From Tanypteryx hageni (Eukaryota > Arthropoda > Insecta > Odonata > Petaluridae): DNA of 64,000 bases. The stretch spans positions 89,442,858 to 89,506,857 of the forward strand of contig CM054118.1 of NCBI GenBank assembly GCA_028673005.1, in the 5' to 3' direction. This document shows positions 11,945-22,759 of the stretch, piece by piece. The notes beneath the pieces are model-generated. The model was not told the origin of the DNA. It made no database searches and saw only the letters and a list, made by a program, of their open reading frames with translations. The translations under genes were made by a program, and so were the position numbers. Every line of letters starts with the position of its first letter. Position 1 is the first letter of the stretch.

Positions 11945-12775
11945 TTTTAAAAAAAATATGCCTACACGATCGCTAAAAAATTATTTCGCAAGATTTATTA
12001 AGTTACAACTATTGAAGTTTGCATTCGAATTTAATCCTTTATCATTGGTTGATTTAGATCAGTGGTTAAAAACCTTTTTCTATCAAGGGGCCGGAGTATT
12101 TATTTTACCGAGCCTGAGATCGGCTTCGTCGATTATACCGATTCTGCCGGGCTTACTAGATAAAATTAACATGGGTTAATAAAATTAAAAATTGAAAATT
12201 GTTTGAAGGCTCTGCGGGCCACCTGAAACCGAATCATGGGCCATAGTTTGCGCACCACTGATCTATAAGGTATAGAGTAAAAAAAATATTAGGATAGAGC
12301 ACTTCATTTACCACAAAGTAATCCGCGGCATAATTACGAGTTATAGTTTCAGAGAAAATAATTTGAGAAAATCCTAAGTAAAACACTGAATATATTGAGA
12401 ATTTATAACAAACTCCTAAACCATAGATTCATACAGTTTAGGAGTTTGTTATAGATTCTCAATTTTTTGCCGTAGTCTCCTTTATCTCACAAATCGCATG
12501 TTTTGTTTACATCGATCGCTAAGATGGTTCTCTTGGCAAGCAACAATTAAACACCATATTTTTCTCTTCCTAGCTCTTATATGATCAGTAAGTTATATAT
12601 TTTTAAAAAATATTTGGATAGAGGACAATATTTGAGGTAAAAGTCTGCGAGACCACATAATTACGACTTTAATTTCAGGTATAAAAATTCAAGAATCTTT
12701 CAATGCTGTTTTGTATGTATTTCCTATAAAGAATGCCTTTGAAATCTCTATGTATTCCATTTATGGAGTATACTT
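11945..12775 (-). repeat. Dispersed repeat R1, copy 1
   Basis: The reverse complement matches two other loci in the window, 44500-46310 and 49618-50215. Shared landmarks are gatcatataagagctagg, gagaaccatcttagtgat and aattatgtggtc. It contains a hairpin (12394-12463) with arms around aacaaactcctaaac. A hAT-like segment at 12061-12262 lies within it. Non-coding. Confidence 0.8.
12061..12262. mobile_element. hAT-like non-autonomous element
   Basis: Starts cagtggttaaaaaccttttt; the reverse complement of its right end is cagtggtgcgcaaactatgg. Such CAGTGG termini with GGGCC runs are common in hAT MITEs. Candidate 8-bp target duplications (atttagat, atctataa) agree poorly, so the copy is old. The R1 copy at 46060-46190 retains part of the same sequence. 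Confidence 0.5.
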
Positions 12776-12780
12776 TTCCA

Positions 12781-12782
<2 letters not shown>

Positions 12783-12828
<46 letters not shown>
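12783..12828. repeat. (TA)n microsatellite
   Basis: About 23 TA units between repeat R1 and the first palindromic PLE fragment. Confidence 0.95.
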
Positions 12829-12831
<3 letters not shown>

Positions 12832-12835
<4 letters not shown>

Positions 12836-13200
12836 CAACTTACGGAAAAGGAAAGGTAAAATGAATATATGGATGTCAACAAGGTGTTGGGATGAGGAAA
12901 CCCAGTGAGCACTCACCAATCAGACGACTTCAGGTTGGCGAGGCACCGGGGATGTCGAAGCGACACACGTAAAAGAACACTAAAACACAGAAACATCACA
13001 AACGTAAAGCTTTCGGAACTACTCCTTCTTCAGCTACAGAGAGAGAACCGAGTTCCGAAAGCTTTACGTTTGTGATGTTTCTGTGTTTTTGTGTTATTTT
13101 ACGTGTGTCGCTTCGACATCCCCGGAGCCTCGCCAACCTGAAGTCGTCTGATTGGTGAGTGCTCACTGGGTTTCCTCATCCCAACACCTTGTTGACATCC
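12832..13200. mobile_element. Palindromic PLE dimer (two 3' ends, tails outward)
   Basis: The left half (12832-about 13038) is a minus-oriented PLE 3' end: tail with ggaaaaggaaaggtaaaatg, the caacaaggtgttgggatgag box, then ctttcggaactactccttct. The right half (13038-13200) is the same sequence in plus orientation, ending in caacaccttgttgacatcca. Both tails face (TA)n arrays. The junction between halves is near gagagaaccgagttccg. The tail subfamily differs from that of the long copy at 39223. Confidence 0.85.
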
Positions 13201-13201
13201 A

Positions 13202-13239
<38 letters not shown>

Positions 13240-13240
13240 T
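13201..13240. repeat. (TA)n array between two PLE dimers
   Basis: About 19 TA units with occasional CA/GT interruptions, separating two tail-out PLE fragments. Confidence 0.95.
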
Positions 13241-13484
13241 GGATGTCAACAAGGTGTTGGGATGAGGAAACCCAGTGAGCACTCACCAATCAGACGACTT
13301 CAGGTTGGCGAGGCACCGGGGATGTCGAAGCGACACACGTAAAAGAACACTAAAACACAGAAACATCACAAACGTGCCTCGCCAACCTGAAGTCGTCTGA
13401 TTGGTGAGTGTTCACTGGGTTTCCTCATCCCAACACCTTGTTGACATCCATATATTCATTTTACCTTTCCTTTTCCGTAAGCTG

Positions 13485-13485
<1 letters not shown>
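13241..13485. mobile_element. Second palindromic PLE dimer, shorter
   Basis: The minus-oriented half (13241-about 13374) repeats the preceding unit almost exactly from ggatgtcaacaaggtgttgg to acatcacaaacgt. It is then joined directly to a plus-oriented half starting gcctcgccaacctgaagtcg and ending in ttttccgtaagctgtta. Again both tails meet TA arrays. Confidence 0.83.

Positions 13486-13531
<46 letters not shown>
13486..13531. repeat. (TA)n microsatellite
   Basis: About 23 TA units between the second dimer and the PLE copy A tail. Confidence 0.95.
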
Positions 13532-13533
<2 letters not shown>

Positions 13534-14454
13534 CTAAAGGAAAAGAAAAGGTAGTGATGAGGGTGGCAACAAGGTGTTGAGGGAAGCCCAGCGGACACTC
13601 ACCAAGTTGAGGACCAAGCTGGCAGGCTGCTGGGGGCGTCGAAGAGACACGTAAAACACACGAACACAAAAACACACGCAAGCTTATCGGGCCTAAGCCC
13701 TTCTTCAGCGAAAGAGTAACGTAAAGTGACACACTGGGCGGGGAATGACAGGGTGATGTGGGAAGGTTGATGATTGGAGGAGGTGAGGAGTAGGAGGGGT
13801 GGATAGCCAATAAAGAGGGAGTGTGATGAGGTAGAGTCCGAATAGTTACAAAGTAACAAGGAAACATTGTAAGGGGGCTAATAGGGTTAGCGGAGGTTGA
13901 GGCCAGGCGGAGAGAAAGAGTCGAGAAGATGGATATGTGCTAGTTCCCAGTGTCGGAGAAGGGGGGCAGGAGTGTCATAGGGTAAAGCGCGAATAATCCT
14001 AACATTGTAGCAACTATTAAAGGGGACATTGTGGGTATTAGCATGTAATGCAACTGGGAGGGGGCGTCTGAGAGAAACGCTATTCCGGTGACCGTTCATT
14101 CGGATGTTTAACGGATTGCTGGTGAGGCCTACGTAAAACGCGGGACAAAGGGTGCAGGTAAGGAGGTAAATGACGTTACGGGTGGTGCAGTTGCTTCTGG
14201 AGGTGATGGGGTAGGTGATGTTGGTGGAGGGACTCGAGAAAGAAGATGATGGTAGGTGGATAGGGCAAGTGAGGCAGCGAGGTTTTCCGCAGGGGTGGGA
14301 ACCTATTGCAAGAAGCGTGGTAGAAGTGGGAAGTTCCTTCCTCCACAAGATATTTCCCAAATTTGGGGGCCGGCGGAAGGAGAGGAGCGGAGGATTAGCA
14401 TAAAGGTTGATAAAGAGGGACTGATGGGAGGAAGAGGTAAGAATTGGGTGGGCA

Positions 14455-14456
<2 letters not shown>
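13532..14456 (-). mobile_element. Penelope-like element copy A, 5'-truncated
   Basis: Nearly identical on the minus strand to 39885-40810. It contains the GIY-YIG part of the PLE polyprotein and the complete 3' non-coding tail. The reverse transcriptase is missing: the copy starts abruptly at gctgcccacccaattcttac, directly against a (TA)n array, and its 3' end meets another (TA)n array. Confidence 0.93.
13887..14456 (-). CDS. PLE GIY-YIG endonuclease domain (5'-truncated copy A)
   Basis: About 190 codons, open to a stop at 13887. From N to [17 protein letters not shown]; the PLE cysteine motif CGKPRCLTC; the degenerate GIY-YIG core [11 protein letters not shown] then AFYVGLT; the catalytic-type R and H context [10 protein letters not shown]; and a C-terminal [13 protein letters not shown] then PPGLNLR, typical of animal PLEs. 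This domain nicks target DNA during PLE retrotransposition. The upstream RT is absent and the frame runs straight into TA-encoded YIYIYI residues, so the copy cannot act alone. It differs from copy B by very few residues (for example Y for F at INLYANP). Confidence 0.9.

Positions 14457-14486
<30 letters not shown>
14457..14486. repeat. (TA)n microsatellite
   Basis: About 14 TA units at the truncated 5' end of PLE copy A. Confidence 0.95.
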
Positions 14487-14488
<2 letters not shown>

Positions 14489-16160
14489 GCTTTCCCAAAT
14501 AAAAGCATACAGCAGTTTTAACAATAAAATGTTTAGTATAATTTTTGTTTTCTTTTCCCACTTCAACCTCTTGTTTAACATCTCTTGGATTAAATATGTA
14601 TTAACCTACAAAATTTATCACTTCTTTTATTTATTTCATTAGTAACAAAATATAAAAATGTTGAAATAAAAAAATGCTTTTAAAGTATAATTAATAAAAT
14701 CTAAACCTACGATCTTCCTCATATTGTAGAAATAGATTTTTTAAACTCTTTGATCCATCTGTCTTAATTTTTCAATTCTAGGTTCTAGGTTTTGTATTCT
14801 TTGTTATGAATCAATAAAAATTAAGAATAATTAATAGTGAGTTAAAAAAGGCATTTCAAGCACTTTTATTCTACCTAACAAAATCATTAAATATAGTGGA
14901 ACTTGGTTAGTATGTTCCTCGTTAGCACATTTTCCTCTTTAGTATATTGATTTCTCAAGGTCCCGATTCCATTCCATTTAAATACTTGTTAAAAATATTT
15001 GGTTAGTATGTCTTAAAATAGTGACATTTCCTGGTTAGTACATTCGATGAATTGTCACAAAAAACTCCATAACTAAGTAAAGGCGAAACAAAAATGTAGA
15101 TGCAAGTTATAAATCATTGAAAATGGAATAGGTCCCTCAGTTTTATAATCGTATAACAAATATGTTGGTCCTTATTGGGCTCATCCAGACCCAATCAGCA
15201 TTTTCATGACGTTACGTAAGAACAAGTCACGGCTAATTAGCCGTAACGCTGTAGATGATGTTCCATTCTGCACATTCTCAAAGCAATGCTATTGTCATCC
15301 GCCATACCATGTCAAAAGATGACATGCATAAACAGCAGGTGGCAGAAAATGAGGATGGAGATGACAAAGAGGAACTAGTGTCATAATCTGTTTCCAGTCT
15401 GTCAAAAACAGTTGAGACTATGGACATGGTATGCTGATACGTGACTAGTTTTGTGATAGAAGACAATGTTATCAATCTAATTACAAAGTTGGACTAAAAC
15501 ATTTATGGACTGGGGATTAAAAATAAAAAACAGAGTACTGTGGATAAGTTTTTTAAGTAAATTTAAAACATTTTCGTGATTTTCCTGGAAGTTCAACCAC
15601 GGACATTTCACCATTTAACTAGCCTTTGATTAGATATATTGATCGATATATTGTTTGGTAATCTACAGCACAGCATAGGTATCTACGAAATTCTTTCAAG
15701 GGACAAATGTTGATTAAAGTACACCACCTTTTTGATCTTCGTGAATAATTGGTTGTGGAAAACTGATGCAAAATGCAAATTCGTAAAGTGCAAGTCTTAT
15801 TTTCACATAAGACGCAATGTAATAATGGAAGTACGGTTCCAGTCAACCTAACCTTTTTATCATAAATAATGCAATTTAATCGGCGTGAAACAGAAGTAAT
15901 GGTCGAAAAAAGTTTTGTTGCGAAGTGAAAATTCCGGAACCACAAGCATGTGAAGTTTAAAATGGTAGTGTAGTCTATGTGAATGTATGTAACTTGCTTA
16001 GCACATTTTACTTGTTAATAGGTTCATTTGTACTAACCAGGTTTTACTGTATATCTTTAAACATAAGACTCGAACTCAACTCGAAATTCGAATTATTCAA
16101 CTATGTACGACTCGAACTCGACTCAAGTTGAAAATTTGATGTTCGCACATCCCTAGTTAA
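14487..16160 (-). repeat. Dispersed repeat R3, split by a transposon
   Basis: 14487-14893 and 16050-16160 together match, as reverse complement, the uninterrupted segment 42600-43100 (landmarks cttcaacctcttgtttaaca, tttaaacataagactcgaac). The middle is a Tigger-like insertion listed separately. No coding potential. Confidence 0.85.
14894..16049 (+). mobile_element. Internally deleted Tigger-like element with a resolved empty site
   Basis: Left end tagtggaacttggttagtat; reverse complement of the right end cagtaaaacctggttagtac. TA target duplications lie at 14892-14893 and 16050-16051. The related locus near 42690 lacks the element and reads straight through the TA, confirming the borders. 15480-15560 retains a trace of a Tigger transposase C terminus (QSTVDKFFK). 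The catalytic domain is gone. Confidence 0.87.
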
Positions 16161-16649
16161 TACTGTAATTAACTCTGTTTAATTTGATTTTTTTTGTGAT
16201 TGCATTTGATTTACAGCCCTAATATTTTTGGTTCATTTCATTTTCCTTCAGGCACTCTAGTAAGATTGTCTGCATAGATATTCTGAATGTTCATGGTAAT
16301 TTCTAGCATGAGAGCATATTCTGATTTTGTTTTGTGTGACCATCTGAGATCCATAAGGATCATATTCAAGTCTTCTGAATTTTGAAATGAGATTTGTCCT
16401 AGCTTTTCCTTTGCATCTTAGCCTTCTCCAAGCAATACTAACTAAGCTTGCACACTGATGTCGTCTGTCTAAGATTAGGAGAATTTTGAGCTGTCCATTA
16501 TCCATCAATAATTCCACTGATGAAGTTGGTAGATGTTAACATTTTAAATTATTCGACTTTTTACCTGAGTGCCAAATACAATGTGGGGCCTGAGATAAAT
16601 AAAAGTTAAATGCACACACAGAAATATACATAAAATCTCCATTTAATAC
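16161..16649. other. Last intron flank, no further exon seen
   Basis: Left of the last recognised slo exon I looked for the next conserved block (W/F-F-Y-C-K-A-C-H) on the minus strand back to position 1 and did not find it. A 86-codon minus frame (16257-16517) has no family I recognise. The next slo exon probably lies beyond the left edge. Confidence 0.4.
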
Positions 16650-16805
16650 CTTTTTACTTCATCAGCAGACTGAGCAATAAAAAACCCTTGCGTGTTAGGT
16701 TGAATTTTAGCACCTCTTGGGTTGATAGAGATTTTGCTGTCACCTCCATCTTCTCCTTTAATTTCAATGGCCAACAACAGAAGCTTCAGCTTGGTGAAAC
16801 ACAAT
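16650..16805 (-). CDS. slo: slowpoke (BK channel) exon, end of RCK1
   Basis: A 156-nt exon of the calcium-activated potassium channel. It encodes (E)[18 protein letters not shown], then [20 protein letters not shown] and [12 protein letters not shown]. In BK channels this is the end of the RCK1 domain in the cytosolic gating ring, which couples Ca2+ binding to pore opening at the plasma membrane. The acceptor is tttattag before ATTGTG and the donor is gtatta after AAAAAG. It starts in phase 2, completing the GA| glutamate codon left by either upstream alternative exon, and ends in phase 2. Sequence agreement with insect slo is near complete. The following exon is not in the window. Confidence 0.95.
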
Positions 16806-18356
16806 CTAATAAAACAGAAGATCATAAAGTTAGCGTAGTGGTGAATATATTGATGAAAAATTAAAATACTAACTATTATTATTTTGAATAGTTTAAGTAT
16901 TTTACATATAGTAGCATTGCAGTTAAAATTTTTAATAATATAATTATTATTCATGAAAGTTATATTTTTATTGCATCATAATGACATGAGTTGTTGATAA
17001 CTAGCATTCAAATATAAAACAAATTATTATTTTTAACATTTGTCACAAATTATTATTATAATCAGCAAAAATGAATCATAATATCACCATTGAGACAAAA
17101 ATCAATTAGTCAATTATAAGTAACCAAATACTTTAAACAAGTTGAAAACAATTTTTACCTGTAGCAAGTTTGTATAAAAGAAGATAATGTTGAGCAAAAT
17201 TAAAGTTAAAATAATGAATAAAATAATAAATGAAATGGGAATTTTGGGAAAGGATTTCGCAATGGCATTAAATAGTTCCTGGGACATTTAAACTAAAACT
17301 TTAAATGGAATAATGCTTCATGCTATTTTTGGAAACACTATCTACTTTCTATTTACTGTCTTAAATGTGTTTTAATTACATCATTGAATTCATCAACTTC
17401 ATAGTACTTACATTAGAGAATGAAGCTTTACTTAAAATGATGTATTTAATGATCTGATTAAATGAAGATCTAAATTAACACTATAAGCAGAAACTTGAAT
17501 TTTTGAAAAGCATCCCCTAAAATGTATCTAGTTTCTTTGTTACAAATGAGTATGGAAACTGATGTTGTAAGACAGATTACAAGATGACATATAATTCATG
17601 CAGGGATGCAGCAATAAGTGCTGGCATTTAAAATAACAGCACAGTTACTAGGCGCCAACATCCACAAAAATCAAATGCTACCTTCAAAAATGAATGACTA
17701 AAAGGCGAGTACTATGTGCGAGGGTAGAACAGTGCATGAATTGGTATCTATCAAATGACCAACATTTAGATAATCATATTATGATTTTATCAAAGCCTTC
17801 AATCTATTTAAGTGGAAAAAAATCGTCAAAGAGCCAATCATCAATCTGAATCTATCAATCACTTGATGTATTAAATTACTAAAGAGTGAATATTGTATCT
17901 GACAACAATGGCAAGAGAAATGCAGGAATAAAAAAGTCAGATACAATATAAAACATTTATTTATTTTTTAATGTGAAAAAGCTCATATTTTTGAAAAATT
18001 TATAAAAAGCGCAATAAATTCATATTAAGTATTTAATTGAACGTTCAGGAATTTGTGTATAACAAAATTTCATTCCAATTCAGCTTAGAAAAAGAGGTAA
18101 ATGTTATTTATTAAAGAACTAGCTTAAGTTGAAATACATTTGCCTTTGAATTATTGCACAGGACTAAGACTGAGAATTGTTACAGTAATTTTAAGAAAAA
18201 TATCCATTCTGCATCATTAGCGCTGATTCCACTTGGCGTACTTAGAAAATGCTTCACCTCATCCTACTATAAAGCTTATCACATACATGACCAAACCAGC
18301 ACAGTCCTACCAAAGCCTCTAAAATATTTGTTTTGCTCTTTGGCTCGCACACTTAC

Positions 18357-18469
18357 TCGCTGGCTTGAGGAAATGTCATCCCTGTGAATGAGGGGGACAG
18401 TGTTTCCGTATACATCTCACAGCCGGTGCCCTGCAGGTAATCATTCTGCCAAGCTTGCGTATCAGGGGA
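18357..18469 (-). CDS. slo: slowpoke alternative exon, distal copy (pair 2)
   Basis: A 113-nt exon encoding SPDTQAWQNDYLQGTGCEMY then TETLSPSFTGMTFPQASE (last codon split after GA). Acceptor cctttccag, donor gtaagt. It is the downstream member of a tandem pair with 18990-19102: same length, same phases and 30 of 38 residues identical. Because 113 is not a multiple of three, exactly one member must be used to keep frame into 16650-16805. Insect slo genes have an alternatively spliced site at this point of RCK1, and the two variants here match its two known types. The cysteine variant (GTGCEMY) is distinctive. Exon choice would be expected to tune gating; that is from known slo biology, not shown here. 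Confidence 0.94.
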
Positions 18470-18989
18470 CTGGAAAGGTAAGGAAACAAGGCGATGGTGT
18501 GGGGAGACAAAGAAAGTATTTCACTAAATTCCCCTTTAAAACATAGCCATTATGTTTCACATTTTTGAGAGCTTATTTTTAGGCAAACTACTCTAAAGTG
18601 GAGATCAATTTTAATTATTTTTGAAGCACCAATCTATTGAGAAATGGATGGTAATTATTAATCACTAATCCTGGTCACAATTTCCTTTCCCTGCGAAATG
18701 ATTATAAAAATCATCACAGGGTTTTACCTAGAGGACAAGGTATATGGAGTAGGGGAGAGAAACTCGAAATAAAGAAGAAGTTGCAAGGCATTTGGCATGA
18801 CAGTGTTATAAGAAACTCCAAATTTAAACAAAAACCTAGAAGAGAGATTTTTTAATTTCAGTAAAATGATTTGGAAGCCAAGAGATCAAAAGGATTAAAC
18901 AGATGGAAGATAGACAGAAATAGATTTAAAAACTTCGTATCCTTATAAAGTGTTTATTTATTCCTTGCACCTGCTCCTTTTGTACTTAC

Positions 18990-19102
18990 TCCGTAGCTTG
19001 GGCAAAGGGCATACCCACAAATGAAGGGCTCAGTGTCTCAGTATACATCTCCATCCCTGTTCCTCTCAAATAATCATTCTGCCAAGACTGCATATCAGGA
19101 GA
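18990..19102 (-). CDS. slo: slowpoke alternative exon, proximal copy (pair 2)
   Basis: A 113-nt exon encoding SPDMQSWQNDYLRGTGMEMY then TETLSPSFVGMPFAQATE, last codon split after GA. Acceptor caatgtacag, donor gtaagt. It follows directly in frame from the exon at 37769-37924, which ends ...RSFKT in phase 0. It differs from its partner (520 bp downstream) at eight positions, including Met for Cys in GTG(M/C)EMY and PFAQAT for TFPQAS. This segment lies in the peripheral part of RCK1, near where the first Ca2+ site is assembled in BK channels. Confidence 0.94.
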
Positions 19103-20373
19103 CTGTACATTGAAAGAGTAGGAAGCAGCATAATTGGACCAAAAATTTGTATATTCTGCAGAAGTATTTAAATTGAAAGTTGCCTATAATGTAAAATACA
19201 CCTTGTTGCATTAGATTAGCTGCTCATCATGCTAATAACATGTATGTACATATGCACTACCACTGCCATTACTTAGGGAGACCAGATGTATTGGAAAATC
19301 TGGAGCATTATGAGTTTTCAAATTCAAACCTTTGACAAAATTATTCAGGATATCCACTTGCCCTGGACTCTTATTTGGTGCTTTATATACTCAAAATTAT
19401 AACATGCATATTTGAGTAAGAACATATAATAATTTTGTATTGAATATAGCAGCCAATATAGAGAGTTGAATCCAACTCACAACAGTAACCAATGACAATG
19501 AGATATGCTTACAAGACTTGCATAGTGAACTACTCAGCAGCATTCCACTGGCAAATATGCCAAGGTTAATAAATGACAATGAAGCAATGTCTTTCCAGTC
19601 AGAGAGATAACAGGCATGAACAATCCTACTTGTACTTGTGCCCAGAAGATAGGCAACCAAAATCTGAAGGCTGCTGAAAGCCAACTTTAATTAATAAATC
19701 TTTATTAAACCAATGAGGTAGACTCCTGGAAAAGTTCTCCTTAATTTTTTTCCAAGGGAAAATTCCTGTAACTACTCCATTTGTTTTATTTCCTATGTAA
19801 GATAAATAGTCACCAAGAGATAGCAGTCATTTAGCTTTGTTAATAAACACAGGGTATTCATATGATATACACATACAAGAAGTACTAGCCATGTAAAATC
19901 TGTAAGGAAGATAAAATTAAAAGAATGTTTGCCATATTGAGTTAAGAATAACATAGAAAATATGAGCTCATACTTTCATTACAATATACATATACAATTG
20001 CAGCAGTCATGCTTAACATGATTTTTGGGCAGTAGTTATTTGCCTAATTATTCTAAAAATGCAATTGCTTACCTGTATGCACCAATGAATTATGAAACAT
20101 ATAACATTTGTTGAATAAGAATATAAAAAAAGTTGCAAAGTTAAGATGAATTTAAATTTGTAACCCTGCAGAAGCATTTTTAAAGGGTCATGGTTGGGGA
20201 CCCCTCTGAAGGGACTAGATAATAATATGTAATAATGAGGTGATGATGTGAGGTAGTGAAGTGATATGATGACATGTTATCGAAATGGTGAACAACTAGT
20301 GGAGAGATGGTCAGGTGACCCAAGGCTGCAGTAACCAGACCCTTTGGGGGCTCTGCTGGTTACACCTCTCCTT
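19103..20373. other. slo intron sequence
   Basis: No recognised coding or mobile sequence. A 95-codon minus-strand frame (19397-19684) lacks identifiable motifs. From about 20220 the sequence becomes rich in tgatg/tgata steps (cryptically simple DNA), which continues on the far side of the hAT element at 22240-22330. Confidence 0.4.
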
Positions 20374-20695
20374 GATATATATGGTATTATATATGTATCA
20401 TTGTGATGTCTGAAGTATTATGATGCAGTGGCATATCCAGGAGGGCATTTTGGGGGTTATAACCCCCTCCCCCCTCATGAGCAACATATATATGGTATTA
20501 TATATGTATTATTGTGATGTCTAAAGTATTATGATGCAGTGGCATATCCAGGAGAACATTTTGGGGGTTATAACCCCCTCTCCCCCTCATGAGCAACATA
20601 TATATGGTATTATATATGAATTATTGTGATGTCTGAATTATTATGATGCAGTGGCATATCCAGGAGGGCATTTTGGGGGTTATGAGCAACATATG
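20374..20695. repeat. Three tandem copies of a hAT left junction, about 110 bp each
   Basis: The string tattatgatgcagtggcata starts units at about 20418, 20528 and 20641 (transposon-end C at 20426, 20536 and 20649; spacing 110 and 113). Each unit joins host-like atatatatggtattatatat to the transposon terminus and its tttgggggttataacccc segment. Only the third unit continues into the rest of the transposon. Confidence 0.9.
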
Positions 20696-22239
20696 CTTAG
20701 AATATCCTCAAAAAGGTATTGATGCCTCAAGATAATTGCAAATGTCGAAACGAGTAAATCAAATTCATTGGTGTTTTACTTGGCGTTCAACAAGCTAACT
20801 TTCTTTAAAAGATGAGTTATGTGATCAGGGCTTCCAAAACTAAAGCAGTCTTGTGAAACAGGGGCCCATGTGCATGGCACTCGGGCGGACGGAGAGGTAG
20901 GGTGGCCAAAGGAGTGTCTCTCTTGGACTCGGACTAAGAGGTCGATTCTGTTCAGGCTTTTTTCGGACCTTAAATGTGACCCATATTATTTTTTGCTGAA
21001 TGTAAATGCCTTAGCTCTGCTTGTTGTTTCTCTCTTTATTAATACCTAGCTCTTCATCTTATTTTCCATAAAGGCTTAGGAGAGAAAGAAAGGCAATGTG
21101 GGTTGGAGTGAAAGTCACTTAGTGGGAAAAAATGCTTCTCTTCTTCTCACAAACGAAATATGGTGCTGTGAGGATGAGCCGAGATAGACGAAGAATTTAC
21201 TAAAGCCACTCCATAAACACAGGACATGTTTCAACCTAAGCAAAAGATTTGAGTTCATTAAGCATCTGCTGCCCGGCTAGTAAATCAAAGTGCATGTATG
21301 TGTATTTTTGGCTAATCAACCTCTTGGATTATTATAGAAAATCAAAGCGCAAAAACTAAATATCAAATACAGAGATCTTGGAAGAAAGCCATACGTCTCA
21401 CATGTTCTGATGCTGTATGTACTCTCACCCCATATAATTTCCAGTCACTTTTCGGCAGTCATTCATTGCTAGTGATCGAAGAAGGATCTCCTCATTGCCT
21501 TTAAGGTTTGTACTTTTACATATATGTATCATATATAACATATTTCTGTACCGCTGTGTGAAATTTAGCGAGATTGCTAATTTTTAGAATGAAATTTCCG
21601 AAAAGTTTTATTCCAAGTTAAAGAAGCAGATGACAATGTTTGCTTATTCGTGTCACGCAGCAGGTAAATAGGATGATCTTAAAACAACTGCTTACCTTTC
21701 CCTTTCAATTTTTACTACTCCTTTATAAACAATTTCTTGTATGTTTTCACTTTGTCTGTACATGTACAATATATCTCAAGAAATTCCAGGGGGAGTAATG
21801 ATTTTTTCAGGATTAAATTTCTCATAACTTGTGTTGGTCGACCCATTACGCAGAGTTCTAATCCCAAAACAGTTTTCTCAACTCATGTAATACAGGAATG
21901 ACTGACACAGGAACTTTTTTAAACTAAGATAAAAATATTTAAAAAATACAAAATCAAGACAATGACGAAGGATTGCATGAACGACTGGATTTTCATTTTA
22001 TCATTGCCAAATAAGAATCCCATTCTATAACTCACATAAATCGACTAACAATGCGAAAGAAGATGGATTTTAATGTTATATCATACCTGTTGGTTTATTA
22101 TATGTAATTATGATCAATCTATCATGTCATTATCTACTTATGCAACGTATTTTGTTGAATTCCTAAAAAAAAAGGTCAGCGGAGATGTTAGTGATGAGGC
22201 TGATAACACCCCCTAGAAAAATTTCTGGGTACACCACTG
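20649..22239. mobile_element. Non-autonomous hAT-like element
   Basis: Left end cagtggcatatccaggaggg; reverse complement of right end cagtggtgtacccagaaatt; both lead into G-runs. The 8-bp flanks ttatgatg (20641-20648) and ttaggatg (22240-22247) differ at one position, as expected for an old hAT target duplication. The 1.6-kb interior shows no transposase motif I recognise. Confidence 0.75.
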
Positions 22240-22759
22240 TTAGGATGCGAGGTTATGATGTAATGAGGTGACATGATGATGTGAGCTGATGATGTGCTAT
22301 GATAATGTGATGTGATGATAGGATATAATAACATATACTCTTATTATTAATACGAGCTGTTGGTGCTTGCATACTGCAAGCGGTAAAAAATCACCATACA
22401 CCAAGATCTAAGCTCGTAATTAAACCAATGCAATCTCCAGGGAAACAGCACATCAACCACATGGAGTCTATATGTATTAGATAATAAATTCCATAAGTTC
22501 AAGTAAAATATTTATAATTTTCTGCAAAATTAAGGCAACTATCCATAATTTCCAAATTCACTGGCAATCGACTAGCATCCAAGTGTTCGTATTTCCAGCG
22601 CATTTTCACATGCGATTTGCAATCTTTTGTTTTTCATTCCCAGGAAATACTTTAATTTAAATTGATGAACTACTAAAATGGAATGTTGAGTACGTGATGC
22701 ATGGATGTTTTTTTGGATTCTGCCACAAACATTTCCAAGCCACAAAAAAGACTAGCATT

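Noticed and set aside
16257..16517. 86-codon minus-strand frame just downstream of the last slo exon
   Set aside because: It lacks the BK motif expected after ...SADEVKR (FYCKACH) and shows no other family signature. A faint likeness to a ribosomal-protein L2 stretch did not hold up on inspection.
1..16649. Further slo exons left of 16650
   Set aside because: The next conserved BK block was not found on the minus strand; the region is filled by identifiable mobile elements and AT-rich sequence.
19397..19684. 95-codon hydrophobic minus-strand frame
   Set aside because: No recognisable domain, no splice or start context, and composition explained by AT-rich intron.
20374..20700. CRISPR-like array (three regularly spaced repeats)
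   Set aside because: Units are contiguous tandem copies without unique spacers, and the context is a eukaryotic hAT junction.
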